From Bordetella parapertussis (lineage in GTDB: Bacteria; Pseudomonadota; Gammaproteobacteria; Burkholderiales; Burkholderiaceae_C), in contig CAMDJU010000157.1 of assembly GCA_945900695.1 (NCBI GenBank), forward strand, positions 1 through 6,576: a stretch of DNA of 6,576 bases. Reading direction: 5' to 3'. The notes under the pieces are model-generated. The model ran no database searches and was not told where the DNA came from. It worked only from the letters and a program-made list of their open reading frames with translations. Positions within the stretch are counted from its first letter, which is position 1, and every line of letters begins with the position of its first letter. Below, one piece after another: positions 1-6,576 of this stretch. A program made the translations under genes and the position numbers.

Positions 1-1367
1 CCAGCCAGGTTTTTGAGCAAGTTGTTGATGGCCACCAAGCGGCGGGTTTGCACATCGATCAAACCGCGCTCGGCACTGAGCTCACTGGTTTGGGCCGTGA
101 CCACCGCCAGATAGCTGACCGCACCGGCTCGGTACTGGGCTTCGGCAATGGACAAGTTGCGCCGGGCGGCTTGCAAAGCTTGGGCTTGCACCTGGGCTTG
201 CAATGCCAATTGGGCTGCGGCCACCAAGTTGTCCTCCAACTCCTGCATGGCGGTGAGCACAGTCTGCCGGTAAGTGGCCACGCTGGCGTCGCGTGCGGCC
301 AAGGCATCAGCACGGGCAGCGCGGCGCAAACCGCCATCAAACACCGATTGAACCAAGGACGGGCCGAACAACCAAAACACATTGGAAGCACCGACCAAAC
401 TGCCCAAGTCTTGGTTGCGGTAGCCGGCATTGGCCGACAAGGTGAGCGCCGGGAAAAAGGCCGCCTGTGTCACCCCCAATTGGGCGTTGGCCGCGGCCAC
501 ACGCCGCTCAGCGGCGGCCACATCGGGCCTGCGCAGCAACAAAGCCGTGGACAAGGTTGGCGGCAAGTCGGGCACGCCAAAGGATTGGGTGCGCGGGGCC
601 AATGCCAGGGCAGATGGCGACTGTCCCACCAGCACCGCCAGCGCGTGGCCCAGTTGCGTGCGTTGGGTGCGCAGGTCCAAGCGCTGGGCTTGCGCGGTTT
701 GCAACTGCAACTGCGCTTGCGCCACATCTGCGGCTGAGACCACGCCGGCTTGGTAGCGGTAATCGGTCAATTGCAGCGACTTTTCATAGGCCAACACCGC
801 TTGATTGAGCACCGCCAATTGCTGGTCTGCGCTGCGCAAAGCCAAATAGGTTTGAACCAATGTGGACTGGGCCGACAAGCGGGCAGCGGCCAAGTCTTCG
901 CGGCTGGCTTGCAAACGCGCATCGGCCGCGCGGTTCAAGCCACTGAGACGGCCCCACACATCAAGCTCCCACGACATGGGGGCGCTCAAGCTGTAATTGG
1001 TGCCGGTCACCGTGGCCGGTGTGTTTTCGCTGCGCGACACGCCCAGGTTGGCATTGACCGTGGGATACAAACTGGCTTGGGCCGTGCCCACTGCGGCCTG
1101 GGCTTGGCGCACCAGCGCCGCCATGGCCTGTAAGTTGTGGTTGCCCAGCACCAATTGGCGCTGCAAATCATCGAGCAACGGGTCTTGGAACAGCAGCCAC
1201 CAAGCGGGGTCAGATGCGGGCAAGGGGCTGGCCGATTGCCATGGGCCGGTGGCCGCAGGTGGGGGCAAATCCACGGCGGGCATGGGATTGGGTTTGAGCC
1301 AAGCACAAGCAGACAGCATCAGGGCCATGCTCGCCAGGGCGAATCGAAGTGATGGGACAACTCTCAT
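1..1367 (-). CDS. NodT-family outer-membrane efflux lipoprotein, 3' end cut by window edge
   Basis: Outer-membrane channel of a tripartite RND pump (OprM/OpmB/NodT type). It forms a trimeric beta-barrel plus periplasmic alpha-helical tunnel through which substrate leaves the cell. I translated this frame by hand: 455 uninterrupted codons from the ATG at 1367. SEEN: a lipoprotein signal peptide with lipobox LSAC (Cys21 as the lipidated residue); WWLLFQDPLLDDL near 56-68; SWELDVWGRLSG near 132-143; YQAGVVSAADVAQAQ near 205-219 ending the first outer-membrane-efflux repeat; then LLRRPDVAAAERRV near 277-290 and AAFFPALTLSA near 302-312 opening the second repeat; and YRAGAVSYLAVVTAQ near 412-426. 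The protein reads ...NNLLKNLAG at the window edge, where family members normally end within a few residues, so it is nearly complete. Its ATG overlaps the mdtC stop (ATGA), and GGAG lies 6 nt upstream, which fixes the start. No pore-blocking or barrel anomaly is visible. It is the dedicated exit duct for the two RND proteins encoded upstream. The exact orthologue name is uncertain, so no symbol is given. Confidence 0.95.
   Translation of the reverse strand, partial: MRVVPSLRFALASMALMLSACAWLKPNPMPAVDLPPPAATGPWQSASPLPASDPAWWLLFQDPLLDDLQRQLVLGNHNLQAMAALVRQAQAAVGTAQASLYPTVNANLGVSRSENTPATVTGTNYSLSAPMSWELDVWGRLSGLNRAADARLQASREDLAAARLSAQSTLVQTYLALRSADQQLAVLNQAVLAYEKSLQLTDYRYQAGVVSAADVAQAQLQLQTAQAQRLDLRTQRTQLGHALAVLVGQSPSALALAPRTQSFGVPDLPPTLSTALLLRRPDVAAAERRVAAANAQLGVTQAAFFPALTLSANAGYRNQDLGSLVGASNVFWLFGPSLVQSVFDGGLRRAARADALAARDASVATYRQTVLTAMQELEDNLVAAAQLALQAQVQAQALQAARRNLSIAEAQYRAGAVSYLAVVTAQTSELSAERGLIDVQTRRLVAINNLLKNLA
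1364..1367 (-). other. ATGA stop/start overlap, mdtC to outer-membrane channel
   Basis: The minus strand reads ATGA: the ATG of the lipoprotein gene (1367-1365) overlaps the TGA of mdtC (1366-1364). It is the same junction type as between the two RND genes, which indicates one polycistronic unit with coupled translation. Confidence 0.9.
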
Positions 1368-4300
1368 GTGGGGCTCCATTGTGCAGCGGGTGTCGATTTG
1401 GGTGACCACACCCGAGGCCCCAACACGCGCTGGCGCAAGCGCTCCAAGCCCACAAACACCACGGGTGTGGTGTACAAAGTTAACAACTGGCTCAGCAGCA
1501 AGCCCCCCAGCACCGACAAGCCCAAAGGCCAGCGCAACTCAGCGCCGTCGCCTTGGCTCAAGGCCAAGGGCAAAGCCCCCAGCATGGCGGCCAAGGTGGT
1601 CATCCAAATCGGGCGCACGCGCAACTGACAGGCTTGGTAAATGGACTGTGCGGCACTCCACCCCCGGCGTTGCCGCTCCAAGGCAAAGTCGATCATCAAA
1701 ATCGCATTCTTTTTGACAATGCCAATCAACAAGATCACCCCAATCATGGCGATGATGGAAAACTCAGTATCAAACAGCATCAAGGCCAATAAAGCGCCCA
1801 CACCGGCCGAGGGCAAGGTGGACAAAATGGTGATGGGGTGCAACAGGCTTTCGTACAAGACACCCAGCACCAAATACAGCGTGACCAAGGCCGCCAGGAT
1901 GAGCAAAGGCTGCGTCTCCAAGGACCGCTGATAAGCGTTGACCGTGCCCGAAAAACTGCCCCGCACAGACACGGGTATTTTGAGCTCGCCCAAAGCTTTG
2001 TCCATGGCTTGGGTGGCTTGCGACAGCGATACCCCAGGGGCCAAACTGAAACTGATGGTGTCCGAGGGCACGCCGCCTTCGTGGCTGACCGACAAAGCCG
2101 TGTGGGTCATCTCTAGGCGCGCAAAAGCGCTCAAGGGCACGGCTTGGCCACTGGTGTTGATGAACTGCATTTGCTGCAATGACTCTGGACCTTGCAGGTG
2201 CTGGGGGGCCAACTCCATCACCACCCGGTATTGGTTCAAGGGGTGATAAATCACACCCACTTGGCGCTGACCGTAGGCGTTGTTCAAGGTGGCATCGATC
2301 ATGCGCATGCTCAAGCCCAGGCGGGCCAGGGCCTCGCGGTCGATCACCAAGCTGGTTTGCAAGCCCCGGTCTTCATAGTCGGTATTGATATCTTCCAATT
2401 GGGGCAAGCGGCTCAGGGCCAAGCGGATGCGGGGCTCCCACAAACGCAGCTCTTCCAAGTGATCGGCTTTCAAGGTGTATTCGTATTGGGCGCTGGAGAC
2501 GCGGGCGCCAATGCGCAAATCTTGCCCCGGCACCAAAAACAACGAGGCCCCGGCTTGTTTGGCCAGCTTGGGGCGCAAGCGGGCGACGACTTGATCGGCC
2601 GACACATCGCGTTGATCGCGCGGCTTCAAGGACAAAAACATTTGCGCCGAGTTGCGCCGCCCACCACCGGTGAAACCGGTCACGCTTTCCACCGCTGGGT
2701 CGGCACGCACGATGGCAATAAATTCATCCAAGCGTTTTTGCATGGCCTGGAACGAGGTGCTTTGATCGGCCCGGATGGAGCCAAAAATGCGCCCGGTGTC
2801 TTGTTGCGGGAAAAATCCTTTGGGAATGGATTGGTACAAATACACATTCAGCCCAATGGCTGCGAACAAAATCAACCACATCACCGGTTGATGGCGCAGT
2901 GCCCAAGCCAGGCTGACGCGGTAAAACCGCGAAGCCTTGGGGCGACGCGCCCACCAGCGCCGCCACCCTGTGAGCTGAGGCAGGGGTGCCACTGGCGCAG
3001 TGGGTACCGAACGGACATGGGGCTGCAACAAGGCCGCGCACATCATGGGCGTGGTGGTCAGCGAGACCCACAGCGATATCAAAATGGCCAGCGAGAGCAC
3101 CACCGCAAATTCATGGAACAAGCGGCCCAGCACCCCGCCCATGAGCAAGATGGGGATGAACACAGCAATCAATGACAAGCTGATGGACACCACGGTGAAG
3201 CCAATTTCGCGGCTGCCCCTCAGCGCAGCTTGTAAAGGCGTGGCACCGCGCTCCAGGTGGCGGGTGATGTTCTCCAGCACCACAATGGCGTCATCCACCA
3301 CAAAGCCCGTGGCAATGGTCAAAGCCATCAGGGACAGGTTGTTCAAGCTGTAGCCCAGCAGGTACATGCCTGCAAACGTGCCTGCCAGCGACACCGGCAC
3401 GGCCACGCTGGGAATCAAGGCCGAGCGCAGGCGGCGCAAAAACAAACCCACCACCACGATCACCAAACCCACCGAGATGGCCAAGGATTTTTGGATCTCG
3501 GCCAAGGAGGCGCGAATCGTCAAGGTGCGGTCAGACACCACTTTCATGTCCACCGCCGCAGGGATGCCCGCTTGCAGCACCGGCATCAAGGCGCGCACCC
3601 GGGCCACGGTTTCGATCACATTGGCTTCTGGTTGTTTGTTGAGCAAGATCAATATGGCTGGCTCGCCATTGGACACGCCGTAGTTGCGCACGTCTTGTAC
3701 CGAGTCACTGACCTGGGCCACGTCCTGCAGGCGCACGGCGCGGCCATCGCGGTAGCGCAGCACCAAGGGGGTGTAGTCTTCGGCGCGGCTGGCCTGGTCG
3801 TTGGCGCCAATTTGCCAACTGCGTTGGGCATCTTCGACCTGGCCTTTGGGCCGGTTGGCATTGGTGGCCGCCACCGCCATGCGCACATCTTCCAGTGACA
3901 GGCCTTGGCTGGCCAGTTTGGTCGGGTCAATTTCGATGCGCACCGCAGGCAAGGCCCCGCCGCCAATGGTCACCTGCCCCACCCCTTCCACTTGCGACAA
4001 GCGCTGGGATAACAAGGTAGAGGCCACGTCATACAGCTGACCACGGGAGAGGTTTTTCGAGGTCAGGGCCAAAATCAAAATCGGTGCGTCGGCCGGGTTG
4101 ACCTTGCGGTAGCTGGGGTTGCTGGGCATGCCCGTGGGCAACAGGGCGCGCGAAGCGTTGATGGCCGCTTGCACATCGCGCGCCGCGCCGTTGATGTCGC
4201 GGCTCAGGTCAAACTGCAAGGTCACCCAAGTGTTGCCCAGCGAGGAGTACGAGGTCAGCTCGCTCACCCCTGCAATCGTGCCCAGCGCCCGCTCCAAGGG

Positions 4301-4531
4301 CGTGGCCACGGTGGCGGCCATGGTCTCCGGGCTGGCCCCCGGCAAATTGGCCTGCACAGAAATGGTGGGGAAATCAACCTGGGGCAAGGGCGCCACCGGC
4401 AACTGGAAATACGCCAACACGCCGGCCAGGGCCAGGCCCAAGGTCAGCAAGGTGGTGGCCACAGGCCGCGCCACAAAGGGAGCCGAAAAATGGGGGGGGC
4501 CATCGGCCCAGGCATCGCGCACGCGTGTCAT
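1364..4531 (-). CDS. mdtC: MdtC/MuxC-type RND multidrug efflux permease subunit
   Basis: Inner-membrane proton/drug antiporter subunit of 1055 residues (family about 1025-1050), working with the MdtB-type partner encoded upstream. SEEN: TM1 about 23-42, followed by the MdtC-typical [16 protein letters not shown]; first periplasmic porter region about 44-347 with [19 protein letters not shown] and [19 protein letters not shown]2-6 about 349-498; second periplasmic region about 568-873 with GFFPQQDTG and [22 protein letters not shown]8-12 about 874-1030. The proton relay is intact: Asp413-Asp414 in [13 protein letters not shown] (TM4), Lys941 in [13 protein letters not shown] (TM10), Arg971 and Thr978 in RVRPIWMTT (TM11), equivalent to AcrB D407/D408/K940/R971/T978. 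[20 protein letters not shown] is the MdtB/MdtC signature. The start is the ATG in the ATGA overlap with mdtB; an open reading frame continues upstream of it but only inside mdtB in another frame, so it is not used. Oddities: about 14 extra N-terminal residues containing a C8 run, and a TM6-TM7 loop about 10 residues longer than in E. coli MdtC. Substrates are unknown. Confidence 0.97.
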   Translation of the reverse strand: MTRVRDAWADGPPHFSAPFVARPVATTLLTLGLALAGVLAYFQLPVAPLPQVDFPTISVQANLPGASPETMAATVATPLERALGTIAGVSELTSYSSLGNTWVTLQFDLSRDINGAARDVQAAINASRALLPTGMPSNPSYRKVNPADAPILILALTSKNLSRGQLYDVASTLLSQRLSQVEGVGQVTIGGGALPAVRIEIDPTKLASQGLSLEDVRMAVAATNANRPKGQVEDAQRSWQIGANDQASRAEDYTPLVLRYRDGRAVRLQDVAQVSDSVQDVRNYGVSNGEPAILILLNKQPEANVIETVARVRALMPVLQAGIPAAVDMKVVSDRTLTIRASLAEIQKSLAISVGLVIVVVGLFLRRLRSALIPSVAVPVSLAGTFAGMYLLGYSLNNLSLMALTIATGFVVDDAIVVLENITRHLERGATPLQAALRGSREIGFTVVSISLSLIAVFIPILLMGGVLGRLFHEFAVVLSLAILISLWVSLTTTPMMCAALLQPHVRSVPTAPVAPLPQLTGWRRWWARRPKASRFYRVSLAWALRHQPVMWLILFAAIGLNVYLYQSIPKGFFPQQDTGRIFGSIRADQSTSFQAMQKRLDEFIAIVRADPAVESVTGFTGGGRRNSAQMFLSLKPRDQRDVSADQVVARLRPKLAKQAGASLFLVPGQDLRIGARVSSAQYEYTLKADHLEELRLWEPRIRLALSRLPQLEDINTDYEDRGLQTSLVIDREALARLGLSMRMIDATLNNAYGQRQVGVIYHPLNQYRVVMELAPQHLQGPESLQQMQFINTSGQAVPLSAFARLEMTHTALSVSHEGGVPSDTISFSLAPGVSLSQATQAMDKALGELKIPVSVRGSFSGTVNAYQRSLETQPLLILAALVTLYLVLGVLYESLLHPITILSTLPSAGVGALLALMLFDTEFSIIAMIGVILLIGIVKKNAILMIDFALERQRRGWSAAQSIYQACQLRVRPIWMTTLAAMLGALPLALSQGDGAELRWPLGLSVLGGLLLSQLLTLYTTPVVFVGLERLRQRVLGPRVWSPKSTPAAQWSPT
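1374..1377 (-). promoter_or_regulatory. Ribosome binding site of the outer-membrane channel gene
   Basis: The minus strand has GGAG followed by a 6-nt spacer (CCCCAC) and the ATG at 1367. It lies inside the last codons of mdtC. It supports this ATG over the downstream in-frame Met14, and it gives the third gene an independent entry site that the mdtB/mdtC junction does not clearly have. Confidence 0.7.
1791..1840 (-). repeat. 50-nt exact repeat, copy in mdtC
   Basis: This stretch is identical base for base to 4907-4956 in mdtB. It encodes His898 to about Leu914 of the MdtC-like protein ([17 protein letters not shown]), the loop and start of TM9. Eight of the next ten bases on the low-coordinate side (1781-1790) also match. 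It lies in the same frame and at the homologous place in the paralogue. Confidence 0.9.
4492..4499 (-). repeat. C8 homopolymer run in the 5' end of mdtC
   Basis: There are eight consecutive C on the coding strand (eight G on the given strand), followed almost directly by five T. The run covers codons 11-14 of mdtC (Gly-Pro-Pro-His). As sequenced the frame is intact. A gain or loss of one base would shift the frame near residue 12 and abolish the subunit. I saw no other homopolymer run this long in the window. Confidence 0.85.
4528..4531 (-). other. ATGA stop/start overlap, mdtB to mdtC
   Basis: The minus strand reads ATGA: the ATG of mdtC (4531-4529) overlaps the TGA of mdtB (4530-4528). Only a weak Shine-Dalgarno-like match (GGGTG, 5 nt before the ATG) lies upstream. 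Re-initiation by ribosomes that finish mdtB is therefore the likely way mdtC is translated (inference). This would tie the amount of the two partner subunits together. Confidence 0.9.
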
Positions 4532-6576
4532 GACCGCACCCGTTGCAAGCGCCGCGCAAAAAACAAGTAAATCACCGGTGTGGTGTACAGGGTCAACCAC
4601 TGGCTCAAGATCAGGCCGCCCACCATGGTCACGCCCAGGGGTTGGCGCAACTCGCTGCCCACGCCGCTGCCCAGCATCAAGGGCAAGGCGCTGAGCAAGG
4701 CGCACAAGGTGGTCATCAAGATCGGGCGAAAGCGCTGCAAGCAAGCTTGGTGAATGGCCTCGCGCGGGGCCAGCCCTTGTTCACGCTCGGCATCCAAAGC
4801 AAAGTCGATCATCATGATGGCGTTTTTCTTGACGATGCCAATCAACAACACAATGCCAATCACCGCGATCATCCCCAGGTCCATGCCCGCCAACAGCAAG
4901 GCCAGCAAAGCGCCCACACCGGCCGAGGGCAAGGTGGACAAAATGGTGATGGGGTGGATGTAGCTCTCGTACAAAATGCCCAGCACGATGTACATGGTGA
5001 CCACGGCGGCCAGGATCAACCACAAGGTATTGACCAGCGAGGCCTGAAACGCCAATGCCGCCCCTTGGAAACGGGTTTCAATGTTCACCGGCATGCCTTG
5101 GGCCAACAGTTCCACGCGGGCGGCCTCGATGGCCTGCACCGCTTGCCCCAAGGAAAAACCGGGCGCCGGGTTGAACGACAAGGTGACGGCCGGGTACTGC
5201 GCCACATGGGTGATGCTGAGCAAAGCGGGTTTTTCCACCACCTGGGCCAACGACGACAAAGGCACTTGCACGCCTGCGGCGGCAGGGACATACAAGCGCT
5301 GCAAAGCCGCTGGACCCAGGCGCTGGGCGCTGGCCACTTCCAACACCACGCGGTACTGGTTGCTTTGGGTGAAGATGGTCGAGATCAAGCGCTGACCAAA
5401 CGCGTTGTACAAAGCCAAGTCGATGGCCGACACACTCACCCCCAAGCGGGCAGCGGCCTCACGGTCGATCTGCACATAGGCTTGCAAGCCCTGGTCTTGG
5501 TAATCGCTGGCCGGGTCGGTCAGCTCAGGCATGGCGCGCATGCGCTCGATCAAACGCTGTGACCACCCGCCCAGGGCCTGCAGGTCTGGCCCGCTGAGCA
5601 TGAACTGGTATTGGGTGCGCGCCACCCGGTCTTCGATGCTCAAGTCTTGCACCGGTTGCACAAAAATGCGCATGCCACTGACCTGATCACCCAGCCGGGT
5701 CAGGCGCTCAACCACCACAGGCAGCGCTGCATCACGTTGGTCTTTGGGCACCAGCTGCAGCGTCATGCGCCCGGTGTTGAGGCTGGTGTTGGTACCGTCC
5801 ACGCCGATGAACGAGGTCAGGCTGTGCACTGCTGGGTCGCGCAGCAACACCTCGGCCAAGGCTTGCTGGCGCTGCGCCATGGCGTCAAACGATGTCGACT
5901 GGGTGGCCTCGGTGATGACTTGCAAACTGCCGGTATCTTGCAAAGGGAAAAAGCCTTTGGGCACCCACAGGTACAAGGCCACGGTGCTGGCCAAGCTCAA
6001 AGCAAACAGCGCCCACACACGGCCGGGGTTGTCCAGCACGCGGCCCAAGCTGCGGCCATAGCGCTCAATCCATGCATCGATGCCTCTCCCCAGCGCCAGC
6101 GACCAAGCGCTGCTGTTTTGCGCCGATTGCGGGCGCAGCAAACGGGCGCACATCATGGGGGTCAGGGTGAGCGAGACCACGGCAGAAATTAAAATCGACA
6201 CCGCCAGGGTGATGGCGAACTCGTGAAACAAACGCCCCACCACATCGGCCATGAACAACAGCGGGATGAGCACGGCGATCAATGAAAAGGTGAGCGAGAT
6301 GATGGTGAAACCAATTTGCCGCGATCCACTCAGGGCAGCGGCCAAAGCGGCCGCGCGCCAATCGCCCTCCTGTGCCTCGCCGTCTTTGGCGCGCTGCTCC
6401 AAGTGGCGGGCAATGTTTTCGATCATCACGATCGCGTCATCCACCACAAAGCCGCTGGAGATGGTCAAGGCCATCAAGGTCAGGTTGTTGATCGAAAACC
6501 CCGCCAGGTACATCACCCCAAAAGTACCCACCAGCGACAACGGCACCGCCACACTGGGGATCAAGGTGGCGGCGGC
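4528..6576 (-). CDS. mdtB: MdtB/MuxB-type RND multidrug efflux permease subunit, 5' end cut by window edge
   Basis: C-terminal 682 codons of an RND drug/proton antiporter. Family members have about 1040 residues, so roughly 360 N-terminal residues (TM1, first periplasmic domain, TM2) lie off the window. The frame is open to the last base. A TTG at 6564 is an internal leucine codon, not a start. SEEN (visible numbering): TM3-4 about 6-55 with [12 protein letters not shown] and [13 protein letters not shown] (Asp46-Asp47 of the proton relay); TM5-6 with [20 protein letters not shown] and [13 protein letters not shown]; second periplasmic domain from about 205 with [29 protein letters not shown]-like ARTQYQFML and [20 protein letters not shown]; then [29 protein letters not shown] (Lys584), [10 protein letters not shown] (Arg615, Thr622) and [11 protein letters not shown]. 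Residue by residue it follows E. coli MdtB rather than MdtC ([23 protein letters not shown]). It ends in a short basic tail, [10 protein letters not shown] 12-residue insertion sits in the TM4-TM5 loop. Its TGA overlaps the mdtC ATG. In E. coli the MdtB:MdtC trimer is reported as 2:1, and the same stoichiometry here is inference. Confidence 0.96.
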   Translation of the reverse strand, partial: AAATLIPSVAVPLSLVGTFGVMYLAGFSINNLTLMALTISSGFVVDDAIVMIENIARHLEQRAKDGEAQEGDWRAAALAAALSGSRQIGFTIISLTFSLIAVLIPLLFMADVVGRLFHEFAITLAVSILISAVVSLTLTPMMCARLLRPQSAQNSSAWSLALGRGIDAWIERYGRSLGRVLDNPGRVWALFALSLASTVALYLWVPKGFFPLQDTGSLQVITEATQSTSFDAMAQRQQALAEVLLRDPAVHSLTSFIGVDGTNTSLNTGRMTLQLVPKDQRDAALPVVVERLTRLGDQVSGMRIFVQPVQDLSIEDRVARTQYQFMLSGPDLQALGGWSQRLIERMRAMPELTDPASDYQDQGLQAYVQIDREAAARLGVSVSAIDLALYNAFGQRLISTIFTQSNQYRVVLEVASAQRLGPAALQRLYVPAAAGVQVPLSSLAQVVEKPALLSITHVAQYPAVTLSFNPAPGFSLGQAVQAIEAARVELLAQGMPVNIETRFQGAALAFQASLVNTLWLILAAVVTMYIVLGILYESYIHPITILSTLPSAGVGALLALLLAGMDLGMIAVIGIVLLIGIVKKNAIMMIDFALDAEREQGLAPREAIHQACLQRFRPILMTTLCALLSALPLMLGSGVGSELRQPLGVTMVGGLILSQWLTLYTTPVIYLFFARRLQRVRS
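4907..4956 (-). repeat. 50-nt exact repeat, copy in mdtB
   Basis: This is the partner of 1791-1840, in the same orientation and 3116 nt away. It encodes residues 541 to about 557 of the visible MdtB-like protein. It is a shared segment of two tandem paralogous genes, not a mobile element. Confidence 0.9.

Noticed and set aside
48..737. Plus-strand open frame of 229 codons in the first kilobase
   Set aside because: The minus strand here encodes a clear NodT-family protein with all its motifs, so the plus-strand frame is a shadow.
2203..2208. G6 run inside mdtC as a second slippage site
   Set aside because: Six bases is short for efficient slippage and is expected by chance at this base composition.
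2192..3175. Plus-strand open frame of 327 codons opposite mdtC
   Set aside because: It lies wholly antisense to a well-supported RND gene. Its Gln/His/Gly-rich translation has no recognisable domain, as expected of a shadow frame in G+C-rich coding DNA.
4532..4744. Upstream extension of the mdtC reading frame by 71 codons
   Set aside because: The extension overlaps conserved C-terminal MdtB sequence in a different frame and resembles no RND N-terminus. The ATGA start fits the family much better.
4543..5562. Plus-strand open frame of 339 codons opposite mdtB
   Set aside because: It is antisense to conserved MdtB sequence and very rich in Gln, His and Gly, with no domain motif. It is a shadow of the opposite-strand codon bias.
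6562..6564. TTG as a start codon for the MdtB-like gene
   Set aside because: The frame stays open to the window edge, and the residues before and after the TTG align with the middle of MdtB. The codon is an internal leucine.
1..6576. CRISPR array, tRNA/rRNA, insertion sequence, attachment site, promoter or terminator
   Set aside because: None was seen. The three overlapping genes occupy every base, and I found no regularly spaced repeats, terminal inverted repeats or RNA-gene signatures by eye.

Overview
The window is a piece of one minus-strand operon for a tripartite RND multidrug efflux pump. It is coding from end to end, with no room for a promoter, terminator or RNA gene. Read in the direction of transcription (right to left), it holds the C-terminal two thirds of an MdtB/MuxB-type RND permease (6576 to 4528, 5' end off the window), a complete MdtC/MuxC-type RND permease (4531 to 1364), and an almost complete NodT-family outer-membrane efflux lipoprotein (1367 to 1, only the last few codons off the window).

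The layout matches the Pseudomonas MuxABC-OpmB type: two different RND subunits followed by a dedicated outer-membrane channel. It differs from E. coli mdtABC, which relies on the unlinked TolC. Both gene junctions are 4-nt ATGA overlaps, so the three proteins are probably made by coupled translation at matched ratios. The expected membrane-fusion protein (MdtA/MuxA type) would lie just upstream of the mdtB gene, beyond position 6576. From family knowledge, the two RND proteins form a mixed trimer in the inner membrane that uses the proton gradient. The adaptor would bridge it to the lipoprotein channel, and drugs would be expelled across both membranes. Substrates cannot be read from the sequence.

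The organism is most likely a betaproteobacterium of the Burkholderiales, perhaps Comamonadaceae. This is an inference from the moderately high G+C (about 60% by eye, not counted), the strong use of TTG for leucine, and the operon architecture. No marker gene fixes it.

I see no new class of system here. The points worth a second look are local. There is a run of eight C just inside the mdtC start. A 50-nt stretch is identical between the two paralogous RND genes. The MdtB-like subunit has a 12-residue cytoplasmic loop insertion, and the MdtC-like subunit has a remodelled proline/tryptophan/arginine-rich central loop.
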